A DNA stretch of 64,000 nucleotides, taken from Lysobacter sp. (GTDB lineage Bacteria > Pseudomonadota > Gammaproteobacteria > Xanthomonadales > Xanthomonadaceae). Location: contig WYBC01000017.1 in NCBI GenBank assembly GCA_011526085.1, forward strand, positions 372,001 to 436,000, written 5' to 3'. Below are positions 21,082-33,935 of this stretch, one piece after another (positions within the stretch are counted from its first letter, which is position 1; each line of letters begins with the position of its first letter). The notes beneath the pieces were generated by a model that was not told the DNA's origin, did not search any database, and saw only the letters and a list, made by a program, of their open reading frames with translations. A program made the translations under genes and the position numbers.

Positions 21082-21085
<4 letters not shown>
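20723..21085 (-). CDS. pilZ: PilZ-domain protein of the XC1028 type
   Basis: This 120-residue single-domain PilZ protein resembles the Xanthomonas PilZ (XC1028) needed for type IV pilus function. Visible features are RQGILSLAVKDK at the N-terminus, GGVFVPTAKRYFIGDEVFLL and the conserved VAGKVAWVTPAGAQGNRVAGIGVQF-type core. The RxxxR motif that binds c-di-GMP is absent, as in XC1028. In Xanthomonas this protein contacts the EAL-type protein FimX and the pilus ATPase PilB, so it would link c-di-GMP signalling to piliation through protein contacts. Its ATG overlaps the holB stop (ATGA), and this genomic position is conserved in the family. Confidence 0.9.
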
Positions 21086-24740
<3,655 letters not shown>

Positions 24741-24744
<4 letters not shown>

Positions 24745-26129
24745 GGCGCGGCTCCCAGCGCCTTGAGCAGGCCGCGCGCCTTTGCGCGGGTTTCGTCGAG
24801 CTCGCGCTGCGGATCGGAGTCGGCGACGATGCCGGCGCCGGTGCGGAAGCGCAGCGTCGCGCCGCCGGCCGCATCGGCTTCGATCTCCGCGCTGCGGATC
24901 AGGATGTTCAGGTCGAGATCGCCGTCGCGGTTGAGCCAGCCGAACGCGCCGGTGTAGGCGCCGCGACCGGTCGCTTCCAGCTCCGCGATGATCTGCATGC
25001 AGCGCACCTTCGGGCAGCCGGTGATGGTGCCGCCCGGAAACACCGCGCGGATCGTCGCACCGGGCGTCGCATCCTCGCGCAGCCGACCGCGCACGTTGCT
25101 GACGATGTGATGCACGTGCGAATAGCTTTCCACCGACATCAGCTCGTCGACCTCGACGCTGCCCGGCGCGCAGACGCGGCCGAGGTCGTTGCGCTCCAGA
25201 TCGATCAGCATCACGTGCTCGGCGCGCTCCTTCGGGTGTCCCACCAGTTCGCGGATGCGCGCCGCATCGTCGTCGCCTTCGAAGCGCGGCCGGGTGCCCG
25301 CGATCGGCCGGGTCTCGACCACATCGCCACGCACCGACACCAGCCGCTCCGGCGACGAACTCGCCACCGCCCAGGGCCGGCCATCGCCATCGCCCGCGAA
25401 CAGTCCCGCGAACGGCGCCGGGCTGACATCGCGCAGCCGCGCGTACAGCGCCGGGGGGTCGTAATCCGCGCAGCGCGCGCGCCACGCGCGGGAGAGATTC
25501 ACCTGGAACACATCGCCCGCGGCGAGGTAATCGAGAATGCGGCGCACGCCGTCGACGAAGGCCTCCGGCGCATCGTCGGACAGGACGCCGGGCGCGCGCC
25601 ATCGAGTCGCGGGCAGCGCGCTCGCGGTGTCGAGATCCGCCACGATCGCATCGAGCATGCGCTCGGCGCCGGCCTCGGCCACCGCGAAGCACTCGCCGGT
25701 GGCGTGATCGCGCAATACCGCCGCCGGGCAGCGCAGCGCCAGCGCCACCGGCAACCCGCCTTCGGCCTGCGGCAGACGCAGCACCGGTTCCACCTGCGCC
25801 GCGAGTTCGTAGGCCAGGAACAGCGCCCAACCGCCGCGGAACGGCCAGCGCGGTTCTTCGCGCGGCACGCGCAGCGCCCGCCAGCGCTCGTCGAGCAGAT
25901 CGAGAAAATCGCCTTCGACCGGCGCGCCGCGCGCATCGCGGACGACGCCGTCGCGATCGAGACGCAGGGATTCGCCGTCGGCGACGAGCAGCAGATCCCA
26001 ACGCCCCAGCGCATGGCCCGCATGTAGCGACGACGACGTGGACTGGAGCAACAACGGATAGCGCGCCGGCGACACGCGGTGCAGGCGCAGCGGATCGCTG
26101 TCCGCCGGAAGCGCACGGGTGACGATCAT
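24741..26129 (-). CDS. pabB: aminodeoxychorismate synthase component I
   Basis: This 462-residue chorismate-binding enzyme aminates chorismate with ammonia supplied by the PabA glutaminase. Signature segments are GDVFQVNLSRAW, PERLVSVRGDVVETRPIAGT and PGGTITGCPKVRCMQII, the last holding the catalytic Lys typical of the PabB branch. PabA is not in the window. The gene starts 59 nt after fabF and heads the run of overlapping genes pabB-pabC-mltG-tmk-holB-pilZ. Confidence 0.93.
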
Positions 26130-26188
26130 GCGGACGGGTTCGGGATCAGAGCGTGTCGGTCAGCGCATACGCCGCCGGGCCGCGCCGA

Positions 26189-27427
26189 TCACAGCCTGCC
26201 GAAGACCAGCGTGCCATTGGTGCCGCCGAAACCGAACCCGTTCGAGGCCGCGTAGTCGATCCGCTTCTCGCGCGCGACGTTGGGCACGTAATCGAGATCG
26301 CAGCCCTCGCCGGGTTCGTCCAGATTGATGGTCGGCGGAATCACGCCGGTGTGCAGCGCCATGATCGTGAACACGGCCTCCACGCCGCCCGCGGCGCCGA
26401 GCAGATGACCGGTCATCGATTTGGTGGAGCTGACCATCATCTTGTGGGCGTGATCGCCGAAGGCGCGCTTGATCGCGAGCGTCTCGGCGAGATCGCCGGA
26501 CGGCGTCGAGGTGCCGTGCGCGTTGAGATAACCGATCTGTTCCGGATTCAGTCCCGCATCCTTCAGCGCGGCGATCATGCTGCGCGCCGGGCCTTCGCCG
26601 TTTTCGCTGGGCGCGGTCATGTGGAAGGCGTCGGAGCTGGCGCCGGAGCCGAGCAGTTCGCAGTAGATGCGGGCACCGCGCGCCCTAGCGTATTGGTATT
26701 CCTCGATCACGAGGATGCCGGCGCCGTCGCCGAGCACGAAACCGTCGCGATCCTTGTCCCACGGACGCGAGGCGCGGGTGGGATCGTCGTTGCGCGTGCT
26801 CATCGCCTTCATCGCGCAGAAACCGCCGACCGCGGTCGGCGTGGAACCGCGCTCGGCGCCGCCGGCGATCATCACGTCGACGTCGCCGTGCTGGATCAGG
26901 CGCATCGCCATGCCGATCGAATGATTGGAGCTGGCGCAGGCGGAGACCGCGGAAAAGCTCGGGCCCTTGATGCCGGTCAGCAGGGTGATCTGGCCCGGCA
27001 GCATGTTGATGATGGTGCTGGGCACGTAGAACGGCGAAATCTTGCGCGGGCCGTTCTCATGGAACTTGATGGTCTGCTCTTCGATCCCGTGCAGCCCGCC
27101 GATGCCCGAACCGATGATCGTGCCGATGCGCTCGGCATTGGACTCGCTCACCTCCAGTCCGGCATCGCGCATCGCCATGAGGCTGGCGGCCACGCCGTAA
27201 TGGATGAACGGATCCATCTTCTTGGCGTCTTTCGGCGTGATCCATTGCAACGGGTCGAAATCCTTCACCATCCCGCCGATGCGGGTGGAAAAACCCGTGG
27301 TATCGAAATGCGTGATCGGGCCGATGCCGCTGCGGCCATTGACGATACCGTCCCAGGTGCTGGCCAGATCGTTGCCCAGGGGAGACACGGTTCCCAGGCC
27401 GGTGACGACGACACGACGCTTCGACAT
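26189..27427 (-). CDS. fabF: 3-oxoacyl-ACP synthase II
   Basis: This 412-residue condensing enzyme elongates acyl-ACP with malonyl-ACP. The catalytic Cys is in SACASSNHSIG and the two histidines are in NAHGTSTPSGD and KSMTGHLLGAAG. FGFGGTNGTLVFGR near the end is the standard C-terminal motif. It lies 149 nt downstream of acpP with a hairpin in the spacer. Together with fabG and fabH it forms the type II fatty-acid synthesis cluster. Confidence 0.97.
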   Translation of the reverse strand: MSKRRVVVTGLGTVSPLGNDLASTWDGIVNGRSGIGPITHFDTTGFSTRIGGMVKDFDPLQWITPKDAKKMDPFIHYGVAASLMAMRDAGLEVSESNAERIGTIIGSGIGGLHGIEEQTIKFHENGPRKISPFYVPSTIINMLPGQITLLTGIKGPSFSAVSACASSNHSIGMAMRLIQHGDVDVMIAGGAERGSTPTAVGGFCAMKAMSTRNDDPTRASRPWDKDRDGFVLGDGAGILVIEEYQYARARGARIYCELLGSGASSDAFHMTAPSENGEGPARSMIAALKDAGLNPEQIGYLNAHGTSTPSGDLAETLAIKRAFGDHAHKMMVSSTKSMTGHLLGAAGGVEAVFTIMALHTGVIPPTINLDEPGEGCDLDYVPNVAREKRIDYAASNGFGFGGTNGTLVFGRL

Positions 27428-27509
27428 GATTCAACTCCCGACTCTTGCCCGCGGAGGCGTATCGATGCCGCACGCCGCGCGGATGTAACGACGATGACCA
27501 AAACGCAGA

Positions 27510-27526
27510 GGGCCGCGATGCGGCCC
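27510..27526 (-). terminator. hairpin between acpP and fabF
   Basis: A 7-bp perfect stem (GGGCCGC / GCGGCCC) with a 3-nt loop lies just past acpP. On the minus strand it is followed by a GTTTTGG stretch, so it may be a partial terminator that lowers fabF relative to acpP. Confidence 0.4.
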
Positions 27527-27576
27527 CGGCGTTCGCCCGGACGTCGCGTCCGGGCATGGATCGAGCCGCGCGTCGA

Positions 27577-27813
27577 TTACTTGACGTGCGACTTGATGTA
27601 ATCGATGGCCTGTTGCACCGAAGTGATCTTCTCGGCTTCTTCGTCCGGGATCTCGCATTCGAATTCTTCTTCGAGGGCCATCACCAGCTCGACGGTATCG
27701 AGCGAGTCAGCGCCGAGATCGTCGACGAACGATGCGCTGTTGGTGACTTCCTCTTCCTTGACGCCAAGCTGTTCGACCACGATTTTCTTGACGCGTTCTT
27801 CGATGCTGCTCAT
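27577..27813 (-). CDS. acpP: acyl carrier protein
   Basis: This 78-residue acidic protein carries growing acyl chains. The phosphopantetheine site is Ser37 in [14 protein letters not shown]. The length and the flanking helices are standard for AcpP. The ATG at 27813 has CCGGAG 11 nt upstream. It sits between fabG and fabF and is expected to be very highly expressed, in line with its own good ribosome site and the separate 135-nt upstream spacer. Confidence 0.97.
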   Translation of the reverse strand: MSSIEERVKKIVVEQLGVKEEEVTNSASFVDDLGADSLDTVELVMALEEEFECEIPDEEAEKITSVQQAIDYIKSHVK

Positions 27814-27948
27814 GGGTGTTTTGCTCCGGAAGGAATTTGGTGCGGTGGATAGTTTAAGGGAAAGCCGGGGCCGAAGTGGGCCCATGCAGGTCTTTTCGAT
27901 TCAATGACTTACTGAAAACGTCTGTTTCCGCAACCATGCGGGCCCGGA

Positions 27949-28710
27949 TCAGGGCATGTACATGCCGCCGTTGACGTGCAGGGTTTCGCCGGTGATGTAG
28001 GCACCGCCGGGGCCGGCGAGGAAGGCCACGGCATCGGCGATGTTCCGGGCTTCGCCGAGACGACCCAGCGCGATCTGGCCGAGCAGGCCTTCCTTCGCGG
28101 CGTCGGGCATCGCGCGGGTCATGTCGGTATCGATGAAACCGGGCGCGACGACATTGACGGTGATGCCGCGGGAACCGATTTCCTTCGCGAGCGATTTGCT
28201 GAAGGCGATGATGCCGGCCTTGGCGGCGGCATAGTTGGTCTGGCCTGCGTTGCCGGTGACGCCGATGACCGAAGCGATGTTGACGATGCGGCCCTTGCGC
28301 GCCTTCATCATGCCGCGCATCACCGCCTTGCTGGTGCGGAAGACGCTGGTGAGGTTGGTGTCGAGGATCGACTGCCATTCCTCTTCCTTCATCCGCATCA
28401 GCAGGTTGTCGCGGGTGATGCCGGCGTTGTTGACGAGGATCGAGATCGTCCCGTACTGCTTCGCGATGTCGTCGATCAGGGCGTCGACCGCGGCGCTGTC
28501 GACGACGTCGAGCCGGCGCCCGTGGCCGCCGAAAGGCGCCAGTCGCGCGCCGATGGCCTCGGCACCGGCCTCGGAGGTGGCCGTACCGATCACGGTCGCG
28601 CCCTGGGCGGCGAGCGTATCGGCGATCGCGGCGCCGATGCCGCGGCTGGCGCCGGTCACGAGCGCGATGTCGCCCTGCAGCGGTCGGTACGGGTTGGAGT
28701 CGGTGGTCAT
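27949..28710 (-). CDS. fabG: 3-oxoacyl-ACP reductase
   Basis: This 253-residue short-chain dehydrogenase reduces 3-oxoacyl-ACP with NADPH. The nucleotide motif is VTGASRGIG, NNAG follows, and the catalytic Ser-Tyr-Lys set is in ASVIGVTGNAGQTNYAAAK. I choose the ATG at 28710; longer frames add a Pro/Ser-rich segment not seen in the family, although no clear Shine-Dalgarno is visible for any of the starts. In related genomes fabD normally lies directly upstream; here only about 200 nt of non-coding sequence separates it from fabH. Confidence 0.95.
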   Translation of the reverse strand: MTTDSNPYRPLQGDIALVTGASRGIGAAIADTLAAQGATVIGTATSEAGAEAIGARLAPFGGHGRRLDVVDSAAVDALIDDIAKQYGTISILVNNAGITRDNLLMRMKEEEWQSILDTNLTSVFRTSKAVMRGMMKARKGRIVNIASVIGVTGNAGQTNYAAAKAGIIAFSKSLAKEIGSRGITVNVVAPGFIDTDMTRAMPDAAKEGLLGQIALGRLGEARNIADAVAFLAGPGGAYITGETLHVNGGMYMP

Positions 28711-28870
28711 GGGCGTCGTGGGGTTGGACGCGGGAACCGCCATGGCGACGGCGGAACCCACTGGGAAAGACGGTGGCGACAGGTCGGCGATCATACGGGC
28801 GAAACCGCGCTTCTGTCTGTACGAAGGCGTATGTGCGAAGCCGGGAAACGGGGCTCGGATACGCGAAACC

Positions 28871-28893
28871 GCCGCGACCGGGGTCGCGACGGC
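28871..28893 (-). terminator. GC-rich hairpin downstream of fabH
   Basis: A 7-bp stem (CGCGACC / GGTCGCG) with extended imperfect pairing lies about 25 nt past the fabH stop on the minus strand. No strong U-run follows, so it is a weak terminator or a processing site. Confidence 0.35.
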
Positions 28894-28917
28894 TTCGACA
28901 GGCGCGACGCGGCGGGA

Positions 28918-29898
28918 TCAGTAGCGCAGCAGCGCCGCGCCCCAGGTGAAACCGCCGCCGAAGGCCTCCAGCAGCAGCAGCTGACCGCGCTGAACCTTGC
29001 CCGAACGCACGGCTTCGTCCAGCGCGAGCGGCACCGAGGCCGAAGACGTGTTGCCGTGACGGTCGACGGTGACGATCACGCGCTCCATCGGCATGTCCAG
29101 ACGCTGGGCGGTGGCGTCGATGATGCGCAGATTGGCCTGGTGCGGAATCAGCCAGTCGATGTCGTGGCGATCGAGGCCGTTGGCTTCGAGGGTTTCCTCG
29201 ACCACGGAGTCGAGCGCCTTCACCGCATGCTTGAACACTTCGTTGCCGGTCATCCGGATGCGCACGCCGGCGTTCTTCTCCTCCGGCTTGAAACCGACCG
29301 AAACGCCGACCGGATTCCACAGCAGTTCCTTCTTGCCGCCATCGGCGTGCAGATGGGTGCTGATGATGCCGGTCTCGTCGTCGGCCTTCAGCACGATCGC
29401 GCCGGCGCCGTCGCCGAACAGGACGCAGGTCGTGCGGTCGCTCCAGTCGATCATCCGGGTGAGCGTTTCGGTGCCGATCACCAGCGCGGTCTTCGCGGCG
29501 CCGGAACGGATGAATTTGTCGGCGACGGTGAGGGCGTAGATGAAGCCCGAACAGGCGGCGTTGACGTCGAACGCGGGGCAGCCGTTGGCGCCGAGGCGAT
29601 GCTGGATGAGGCAGGCGGTGGACGGGAAGATCAGGTCGGGCGTGGTGGTGCCGACCACGATCAGATCGAGCTCTTCGGCGGCGACGCCGGCGGCTTCGAG
29701 CGCGCGCACCGCGGCGTGATAGCCGAGATCGCCGCTGGTCTCGTCATCGGCCGCGACATGGCGCTGGCGGATGCCGCTGCGGGACGTGATCCATTCGTCG
29801 CTGGTATCGACGATCTTCGACAGGTCGTCGTTGGTGACGATCTTCGCCGGCAGATAACTGCCGGTGCCTGCGACGCGCGAGAAAACCTGCTTGCTCAT
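28918..29898 (-). CDS. fabH: 3-oxoacyl-ACP synthase III
   Basis: This 326-residue enzyme starts fatty-acid synthesis by condensing an acyl-CoA primer with malonyl-ACP. The catalytic triad is visible: Cys in [12 protein letters not shown], His in [10 protein letters not shown] and Asn in [14 protein letters not shown]. It follows rpmF, as in many bacteria, but after an unusually long 262-nt spacer with a hairpin. It is separated from fabG by about 200 nt with no fabD between. Confidence 0.97.
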   Translation of the reverse strand: MSKQVFSRVAGTGSYLPAKIVTNDDLSKIVDTSDEWITSRSGIRQRHVAADDETSGDLGYHAAVRALEAAGVAAEELDLIVVGTTTPDLIFPSTACLIQHRLGANGCPAFDVNAACSGFIYALTVADKFIRSGAAKTALVIGTETLTRMIDWSDRTTCVLFGDGAGAIVLKADDETGIISTHLHADGGKKELLWNPVGVSVGFKPEEKNAGVRIRMTGNEVFKHAVKALDSVVEETLEANGLDRHDIDWLIPHQANLRIIDATAQRLDMPMERVIVTVDRHGNTSSASVPLALDEAVRSGKVQRGQLLLLEAFGGGFTWGAALLRY

Positions 29899-30069
29899 GC
29901 CCGCCCATGCCCCTTGTTGCGGTGACCGGATCCGATGCGATCAGGACGTGGATCGAGCCGCGACGCGGATCGTGCGACCGTGGCGGCCTCGAACCGGTCC
30001 CGACGCGAGGCCGACGTCTCTGGCCGGATCGCGGTGCGGCCCAGGCCCGGAATGCCGGGGCGGGGCCAG

Positions 30070-30099
30070 AAATAAGGACGCGGCCTTTCGGCCGCATCC
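30070..30099 (-). terminator. hairpin with U-rich tail after rpmF
   Basis: Read on the minus strand, GCGGCC-GAAA-GGCCGC forms a stable tetraloop hairpin within a longer imperfect stem, followed by TTATTT. It lies 60 nt past rpmF and could terminate part of the transcription before fabH. Confidence 0.5.
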
Positions 30100-30160
30100 A
30101 TGTGGCGTGCCGGCGGTGCCGGCACCGTTGCGCTCGCGGGCGCCCGAGGCGCCTCGCGGG

Positions 30161-30355
30161 TCACTCCTGATCGACGACCTTGGTCTTCGGAGCGATCACC
30201 TGGCGGCCGCGATAGTAGCCGTCCTTGGTGATGTGATGCCGCAGATGGACTTCGCCCGAGGTCGGGTCGGTCGCCAGCTGCTTGGCGGTCAGGGCGTCGT
30301 GCGAACGGCGCTGGCCGCGACGGGACGGAGTGACTCGGGATTTCTGCACAGCCAT
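30161..30355 (-). CDS. rpmF: 50S ribosomal protein L32
   Basis: This 64-residue basic protein has the L32 opening [20 protein letters not shown]. The zinc-cysteine version of the C-terminus is absent, as in other proteobacterial L32 forms. It is 80 nt downstream of yceD and upstream of fabH, the conserved yceD-rpmF-fabH order that links ribosome assembly to lipid synthesis. Confidence 0.97.
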   Translation of the reverse strand: MAVQKSRVTPSRRGQRRSHDALTAKQLATDPTSGEVHLRHHITKDGYYRGRQVIAPKTKVVDQE

Positions 30356-30435
30356 GGGATTGCTCCAGCTCGAAACGTAGATTTCGGTGATTGAAAGTGA
30401 TGGATCTGCGAGATCCGCGCCGGAATGCGCGCGCC

Positions 30436-30957
30436 TCAGGGTTTCTTCAACGCCGCCAAGGCCGCGAACGGATTGGCGCGCGCTTCTTCGTCCACCGGTA
30501 CCGGCCAGTCGCGCTCGACCGATTCGCTGCCCGGCATCACCGGGACCAGCGGCACGGCGAGGATCAACTCGTCCTCGACCAGCGCTGCGGGCCTCAGCAT
30601 GCCGTCGTCGTCCATCTGCAGCGCCTCGTAACCCGGCGGCAGAGCGGCTTCGACGTCCTCGTCGCTGCCCGCTTCGCCGCGCACGAGGGCGAGACGCTGG
30701 GTCAACGACACCGGCTGCAGGAACCGTTGCAGACTGCGCTGGCAGACCAGCGGCAGATCGGCATCGATCCGCAACTCCACGAACGGCACCTGCAACACGT
30801 CGTGACCGAACTCAAGGGAGAAGCGCGCTTCTCCCTCGGTATCGGCCAGCAGATCGCGGAGGCGGGCCATCGCGGCCAGCGGCAGACGGCCATCGAAACT
30901 GCGCCGGGCTGCCACCATACGCCAAGCGTCCAGAACTTCGGGCACTTCAGCGGACAT
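30436..30957 (-). CDS. yceD: YceD/DUF177 family 23S rRNA accumulation protein
   Basis: This 173-residue DUF177 protein is always found next to rpmF; family members are needed for normal 23S rRNA levels. The C-terminal half has the conserved [15 protein letters not shown] stretch and ends [10 protein letters not shown], both family hallmarks. The ATG at 30957 has no Shine-Dalgarno, and a strong promoter ends only about 10 nt upstream, so its mRNA is probably leaderless. It heads the rpmF-fab-pab-mltG-tmk-holB-pilZ run. Confidence 0.9.
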   Translation of the reverse strand: MSAEVPEVLDAWRMVAARRSFDGRLPLAAMARLRDLLADTEGEARFSLEFGHDVLQVPFVELRIDADLPLVCQRSLQRFLQPVSLTQRLALVRGEAGSDEDVEAALPPGYEALQMDDDGMLRPAALVEDELILAVPLVPVMPGSESVERDWPVPVDEEARANPFAALAALKKP

Positions 30958-30967
30958 AAGACGCGGA

Positions 30968-30996
30968 ATGGTAGGGGCCGAGTCCGGTGCTGTCAA
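30968..30996 (-). promoter_or_regulatory. sigma-70 promoter of the yceD-rpmF-fab operon
   Basis: On the minus strand a consensus TTGACA (30996-30991) is followed after exactly 17 nt by TACCAT (30973-30968). The expected transcription start near 30961 is only about four bases before the yceD ATG. Confidence 0.65.
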
Positions 30997-31097
30997 ACCC
31001 AAACCCTTGCGGGACCAGCGATTTGCCCCCCGGCACGGGCCGCGTCAGACTGTCCGCCCGCGTCCGGGCCAGTCGTGTGACCGCCTTCTCTTTTCCC

Positions 31098-31454
31098 ATG
31101 GCGACCGTCGTCTTCGCGGTCATCGTCGTTCTCGCGCTGGCCGGTGCCTGGTGGTTCTCGCGCCGGGACCTGCCACGCCAGCGCGCCTTCACCCGCCTGC
31201 TGGACGCCGCGGACGCGCTCGAATCCCGCCTGCGCACCGCGAAGGTCGAAATCGAGGCGATCACCGGCGACGAGGACGAGACCGTACGCACCGCCCTCCA
31301 GGAAATGCTGCGCCAGCGGCTGTGGCTGCAGCAGCATGGCGACACCGCGCCGGTGGAGAAGCTCGAGGAGATGCGGGCCTCCATCGATCGGGCGCGGGAC
31401 CGGATCGACCAGCAACTGCGGCTGGTGGAGCGCGCACGCGCCGCCCCGCCCTGA
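31098..31454 (+). CDS. small membrane-anchored coiled-coil protein
   Basis: This 118-residue protein has one N-terminal transmembrane helix (residues 2-20) followed by a charged helix of heptad-like character (RLLDAADALESRLRTAKVEI and RASIDRARDRIDQQL). I do not recognise a family. The ATG at 31098 is chosen because it places the hydrophobic helix at the N-terminus. It is seven nt upstream of maf and probably shares its transcript; it is divergent from yceD. Confidence 0.6.
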   Translation: MATVVFAVIVVLALAGAWWFSRRDLPRQRAFTRLLDAADALESRLRTAKVEIEAITGDEDETVRTALQEMLRQRLWLQQHGDTAPVEKLEEMRASIDRARDRIDQQLRLVERARAAPP

Positions 31455-31461
31455 GACCACG

Positions 31462-32037
31462 ATGCCCGAGCTGATCCTCGCCTCGACCTCGATCTATCGC
31501 CGGGCCCTGCTCGAACGGCTCGGCCTGCCTTTCACCACCGCCCGGCCCGAGGTCGACGAATCCGCCCGGCCGGATGAAGCGCCGCAGGCGCTGGCGGTGC
31601 GGCTGGCCCGGGCCAAGGCCGAAGCGGTCGCCGCGACGGCCCCGGCGGCGTGGGTCATCGGCTCGGACCAGGTCGCGGAACTCGACGGCCGGCCGCTGGG
31701 CAAACCCGGAACCGCCGAGAAGGCCGTCGAGCAACTCCAGTCGATGGCCGCCCGCGAGGTCCGGTTCCTGACCGCGCTGTGTCTCGCGGGCCCGGACGGC
31801 CGGCGATTCGAGGCGCTCGACATCACCACCGTGCGCTTCCGCGCGCTGGGCGACGACGAGATCGCGCGCTATGTCGAGCGGGAACGTCCGCTCGACTGCG
31901 CCGGCAGCTTCAAGTCCGAGGGCCTCGGCATCGCCCTGTTCGAGTCGATCGAGAATCGCGACCCGACCGCGCTGATCGGTCTGCCGATGATCGCCACCGC
32001 GCGTTTGCTGCGGGAAGCCGGGTTCGCGGTACCCTGA
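31462..32037 (+). CDS. Maf-family nucleotide pyrophosphatase (YceF-like)
   Basis: This 191-residue protein is a Maf-type housecleaning enzyme that hydrolyses modified nucleoside triphosphates. The N-terminal phosphate-binding segment reads LASTSIYRRALLERL, close to the YceF (m7GTP pyrophosphatase) subgroup, whose usual form is LAS-x-S-x-x-R. GSDQVAELDGRPLGKPG and DCAGSFKSEGLG are further conserved blocks. YceF genes often sit beside yceD-rpmF, and here it is divergent from that pair. The m7GTP preference is inferred. Confidence 0.88.
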   Translation: MPELILASTSIYRRALLERLGLPFTTARPEVDESARPDEAPQALAVRLARAKAEAVAATAPAAWVIGSDQVAELDGRPLGKPGTAEKAVEQLQSMAAREVRFLTALCLAGPDGRRFEALDITTVRFRALGDDEIARYVERERPLDCAGSFKSEGLGIALFESIENRDPTALIGLPMIATARLLREAGFAVP

Positions 32038-32053
32038 ATCGGCCAAAGGCCCG

Positions 32054-33910
32054 TCAGCGCAGCACCACCGTCCGCGCCGGCCAATCCTCCACGCTGCCGT
32101 CGCGGCCGTGCAGGCGCAGAGCGATTCGATACTTTCCGGGCGCACGGGCGCCCAGATCGACCTGTGCACGGAAACCGACCCGCGGCTGCTGCGGGTCGGT
32201 GGAACCGCCGTCGCGCCATTTGCGCCAGAAACCGGCCACCTCGGGACGCGGCAGGCCGTAGTCCGCCGCGGTCGCGACCTCGCCATCGATCATCACGTCG
32301 ACCTTCGAGAGACCTGCGCCGTCCTTGAACGCCCAACCCTGCAGCACGAACCGGCGCGGCACGACCGCGCCCGTCTCCGGCGCATCGATCCAGGCCATCG
32401 CCGGCGCAACGCAGGGGTCATCGACGCGCGGGCCGGTCAGCGCGAACAACAGGAACCGCTGACGACCGCGATCGATGTCGAGCACCTTCGGCGGCGGCAG
32501 CGGGCCGACCATCGCGCAGAGGTCGTGCCAGCGCTCGAGTTGATGTTTGTAGTCGACATCGCCCGCGCCGACGACCAGCAGTTGCGGCGCCGCGTCGCCG
32601 GAGCGGCCGTCGCTGTGCAGTCCCCAGAGGCGCAATTGCGGCGCGCGGCCGTGATGCTCGTTGAGCGGATGATCGAGCACCGCGATGCGCGGATCGTCCA
32701 GCGCGAACCCCAGCTCCGCGCCGATCTTGAAATTGTCGGTCAACAGCGTCGTCCCGACGGGCATCGTCGCGCGCATCTTCGCGACTTCGCGCGCCAGCAT
32801 GTCCCAGCCCGCGAAATTCGACGGATACCATTTGCTGTCGGCCATGCGCGCGCGCAGCGCGGGCGACGATACCGCGGCGTAATACCCCAGTCCGACGAAC
32901 AGGCCCAGCGCCGCCAACGTCCACATCGCGCGACGCATTAACGCGGGCCAGCGTTCGATCGCCAGCGGCGCCAGCGGCAACAGCGCGAGATAGGCCGGCA
33001 GCGGCCAGTGGAAACTCACGCGCTCGCTGTCGGCGAAAAAACCGAGCAGGAAGAAACCCGACAGCACCAGCAGTCCCGCCGATGCGAGATAGCGCCGTCC
33101 CGGCGATGACACCGGCGCACGCTGCGCGAATCCCGCGCGCACCAGCGCCCACAGCAGCAAGGGGGTGACGAACGCGGCCTGCACCGCGACGAACGCGATG
33201 CCATCGGGATGGAACGCCCATGGATGGCGGTCGACGAGCTGGAAGCGCAGGCCGGCGTCGGCGTTGTCGAGATTCCAGGACAGCAGCGGCAGCCAGGCGA
33301 ACGCGCCGATCAGGATCGCCCCCCAGACCCGCGCATCGCGCAGCGCGTGCCGCCCTTCGGGCAGCATCAGCAATGCGACGACGCCGACGCCGATCACCGC
33401 GACGAAGCGGTAATGCGTCAGTCCGCCGATCGCCAGCCCCGCGGCGAGCAGCGCGGCAGCGCCCCATCCCGTGCCACGCAGCAGCCGGGTGCCGGCATCG
33501 AGGCACAGCACCGTGGCCAGGGCCAGCGGCACGTCCGGCAGCGCGAGGACGCCCAGCGTGCCCAGCAGCGGCAACAGCACCGCCAGCGAACCTGCCGTCC
33601 AGGCCTGCGCCGCACCGGCCTCGCGTCGCGCGATGGAGACGATCCACCACGGCAGCAGCGCGGCGATCGCCAGGAACGGCCAGCGCAGTCCGAACAGATC
33701 GTGGCCGCCGAGTTCGACGCCCAACCGCGTGAGCCATGCGGTGAGTCCGGGCAGGTCGGAATAGGCCCAGGCCGGATGGCGACCTTCCTGCCAATAGAAC
33801 GCTTCGTCCACGAACAGCGGTACCTGCCAGGCGAGCACGCACTTGCACAGCGCCGCCACCGCCCAGAGCGCGATGAAGGTCCGCTTCGCCGAATCCGCCT
33901 GCTGTTTCAA
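32054..33910 (-). CDS. GT39/ArnT-like membrane glycosyltransferase with C-terminal soluble domain
   Basis: This 618-residue protein has about 11 transmembrane helices. The first periplasmic loop carries DEAFYW, the Asp-Glu motif of GT-C/PMT-type transferases that use polyprenyl-phosphate sugars. Related Xanthomonas proteins glycosylate lipids or proteins. After the membrane part (residues about 1-370) come a soluble region and a final 130-residue beta-rich domain (RRFVLQGWAFKDGAGLSKVDVMIDGE-type strands) unusual for simple ArnT. The start is TTG at 33910, supported by a GAGAG stretch upstream; no alternative ATG lies before the first membrane helix. It is convergent with maf. Confidence 0.85.
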   Translation of the reverse strand: MKQQADSAKRTFIALWAVAALCKCVLAWQVPLFVDEAFYWQEGRHPAWAYSDLPGLTAWLTRLGVELGGHDLFGLRWPFLAIAALLPWWIVSIARREAGAAQAWTAGSLAVLLPLLGTLGVLALPDVPLALATVLCLDAGTRLLRGTGWGAAALLAAGLAIGGLTHYRFVAVIGVGVVALLMLPEGRHALRDARVWGAILIGAFAWLPLLSWNLDNADAGLRFQLVDRHPWAFHPDGIAFVAVQAAFVTPLLLWALVRAGFAQRAPVSSPGRRYLASAGLLVLSGFFLLGFFADSERVSFHWPLPAYLALLPLAPLAIERWPALMRRAMWTLAALGLFVGLGYYAAVSSPALRARMADSKWYPSNFAGWDMLAREVAKMRATMPVGTTLLTDNFKIGAELGFALDDPRIAVLDHPLNEHHGRAPQLRLWGLHSDGRSGDAAPQLLVVGAGDVDYKHQLERWHDLCAMVGPLPPPKVLDIDRGRQRFLLFALTGPRVDDPCVAPAMAWIDAPETGAVVPRRFVLQGWAFKDGAGLSKVDVMIDGEVATAADYGLPRPEVAGFWRKWRDGGSTDPQQPRVGFRAQVDLGARAPGKYRIALRLHGRDGSVEDWPARTVVLR

Positions 33911-33935
33911 TCCGTACTCTCGCTACACTGCCGTG

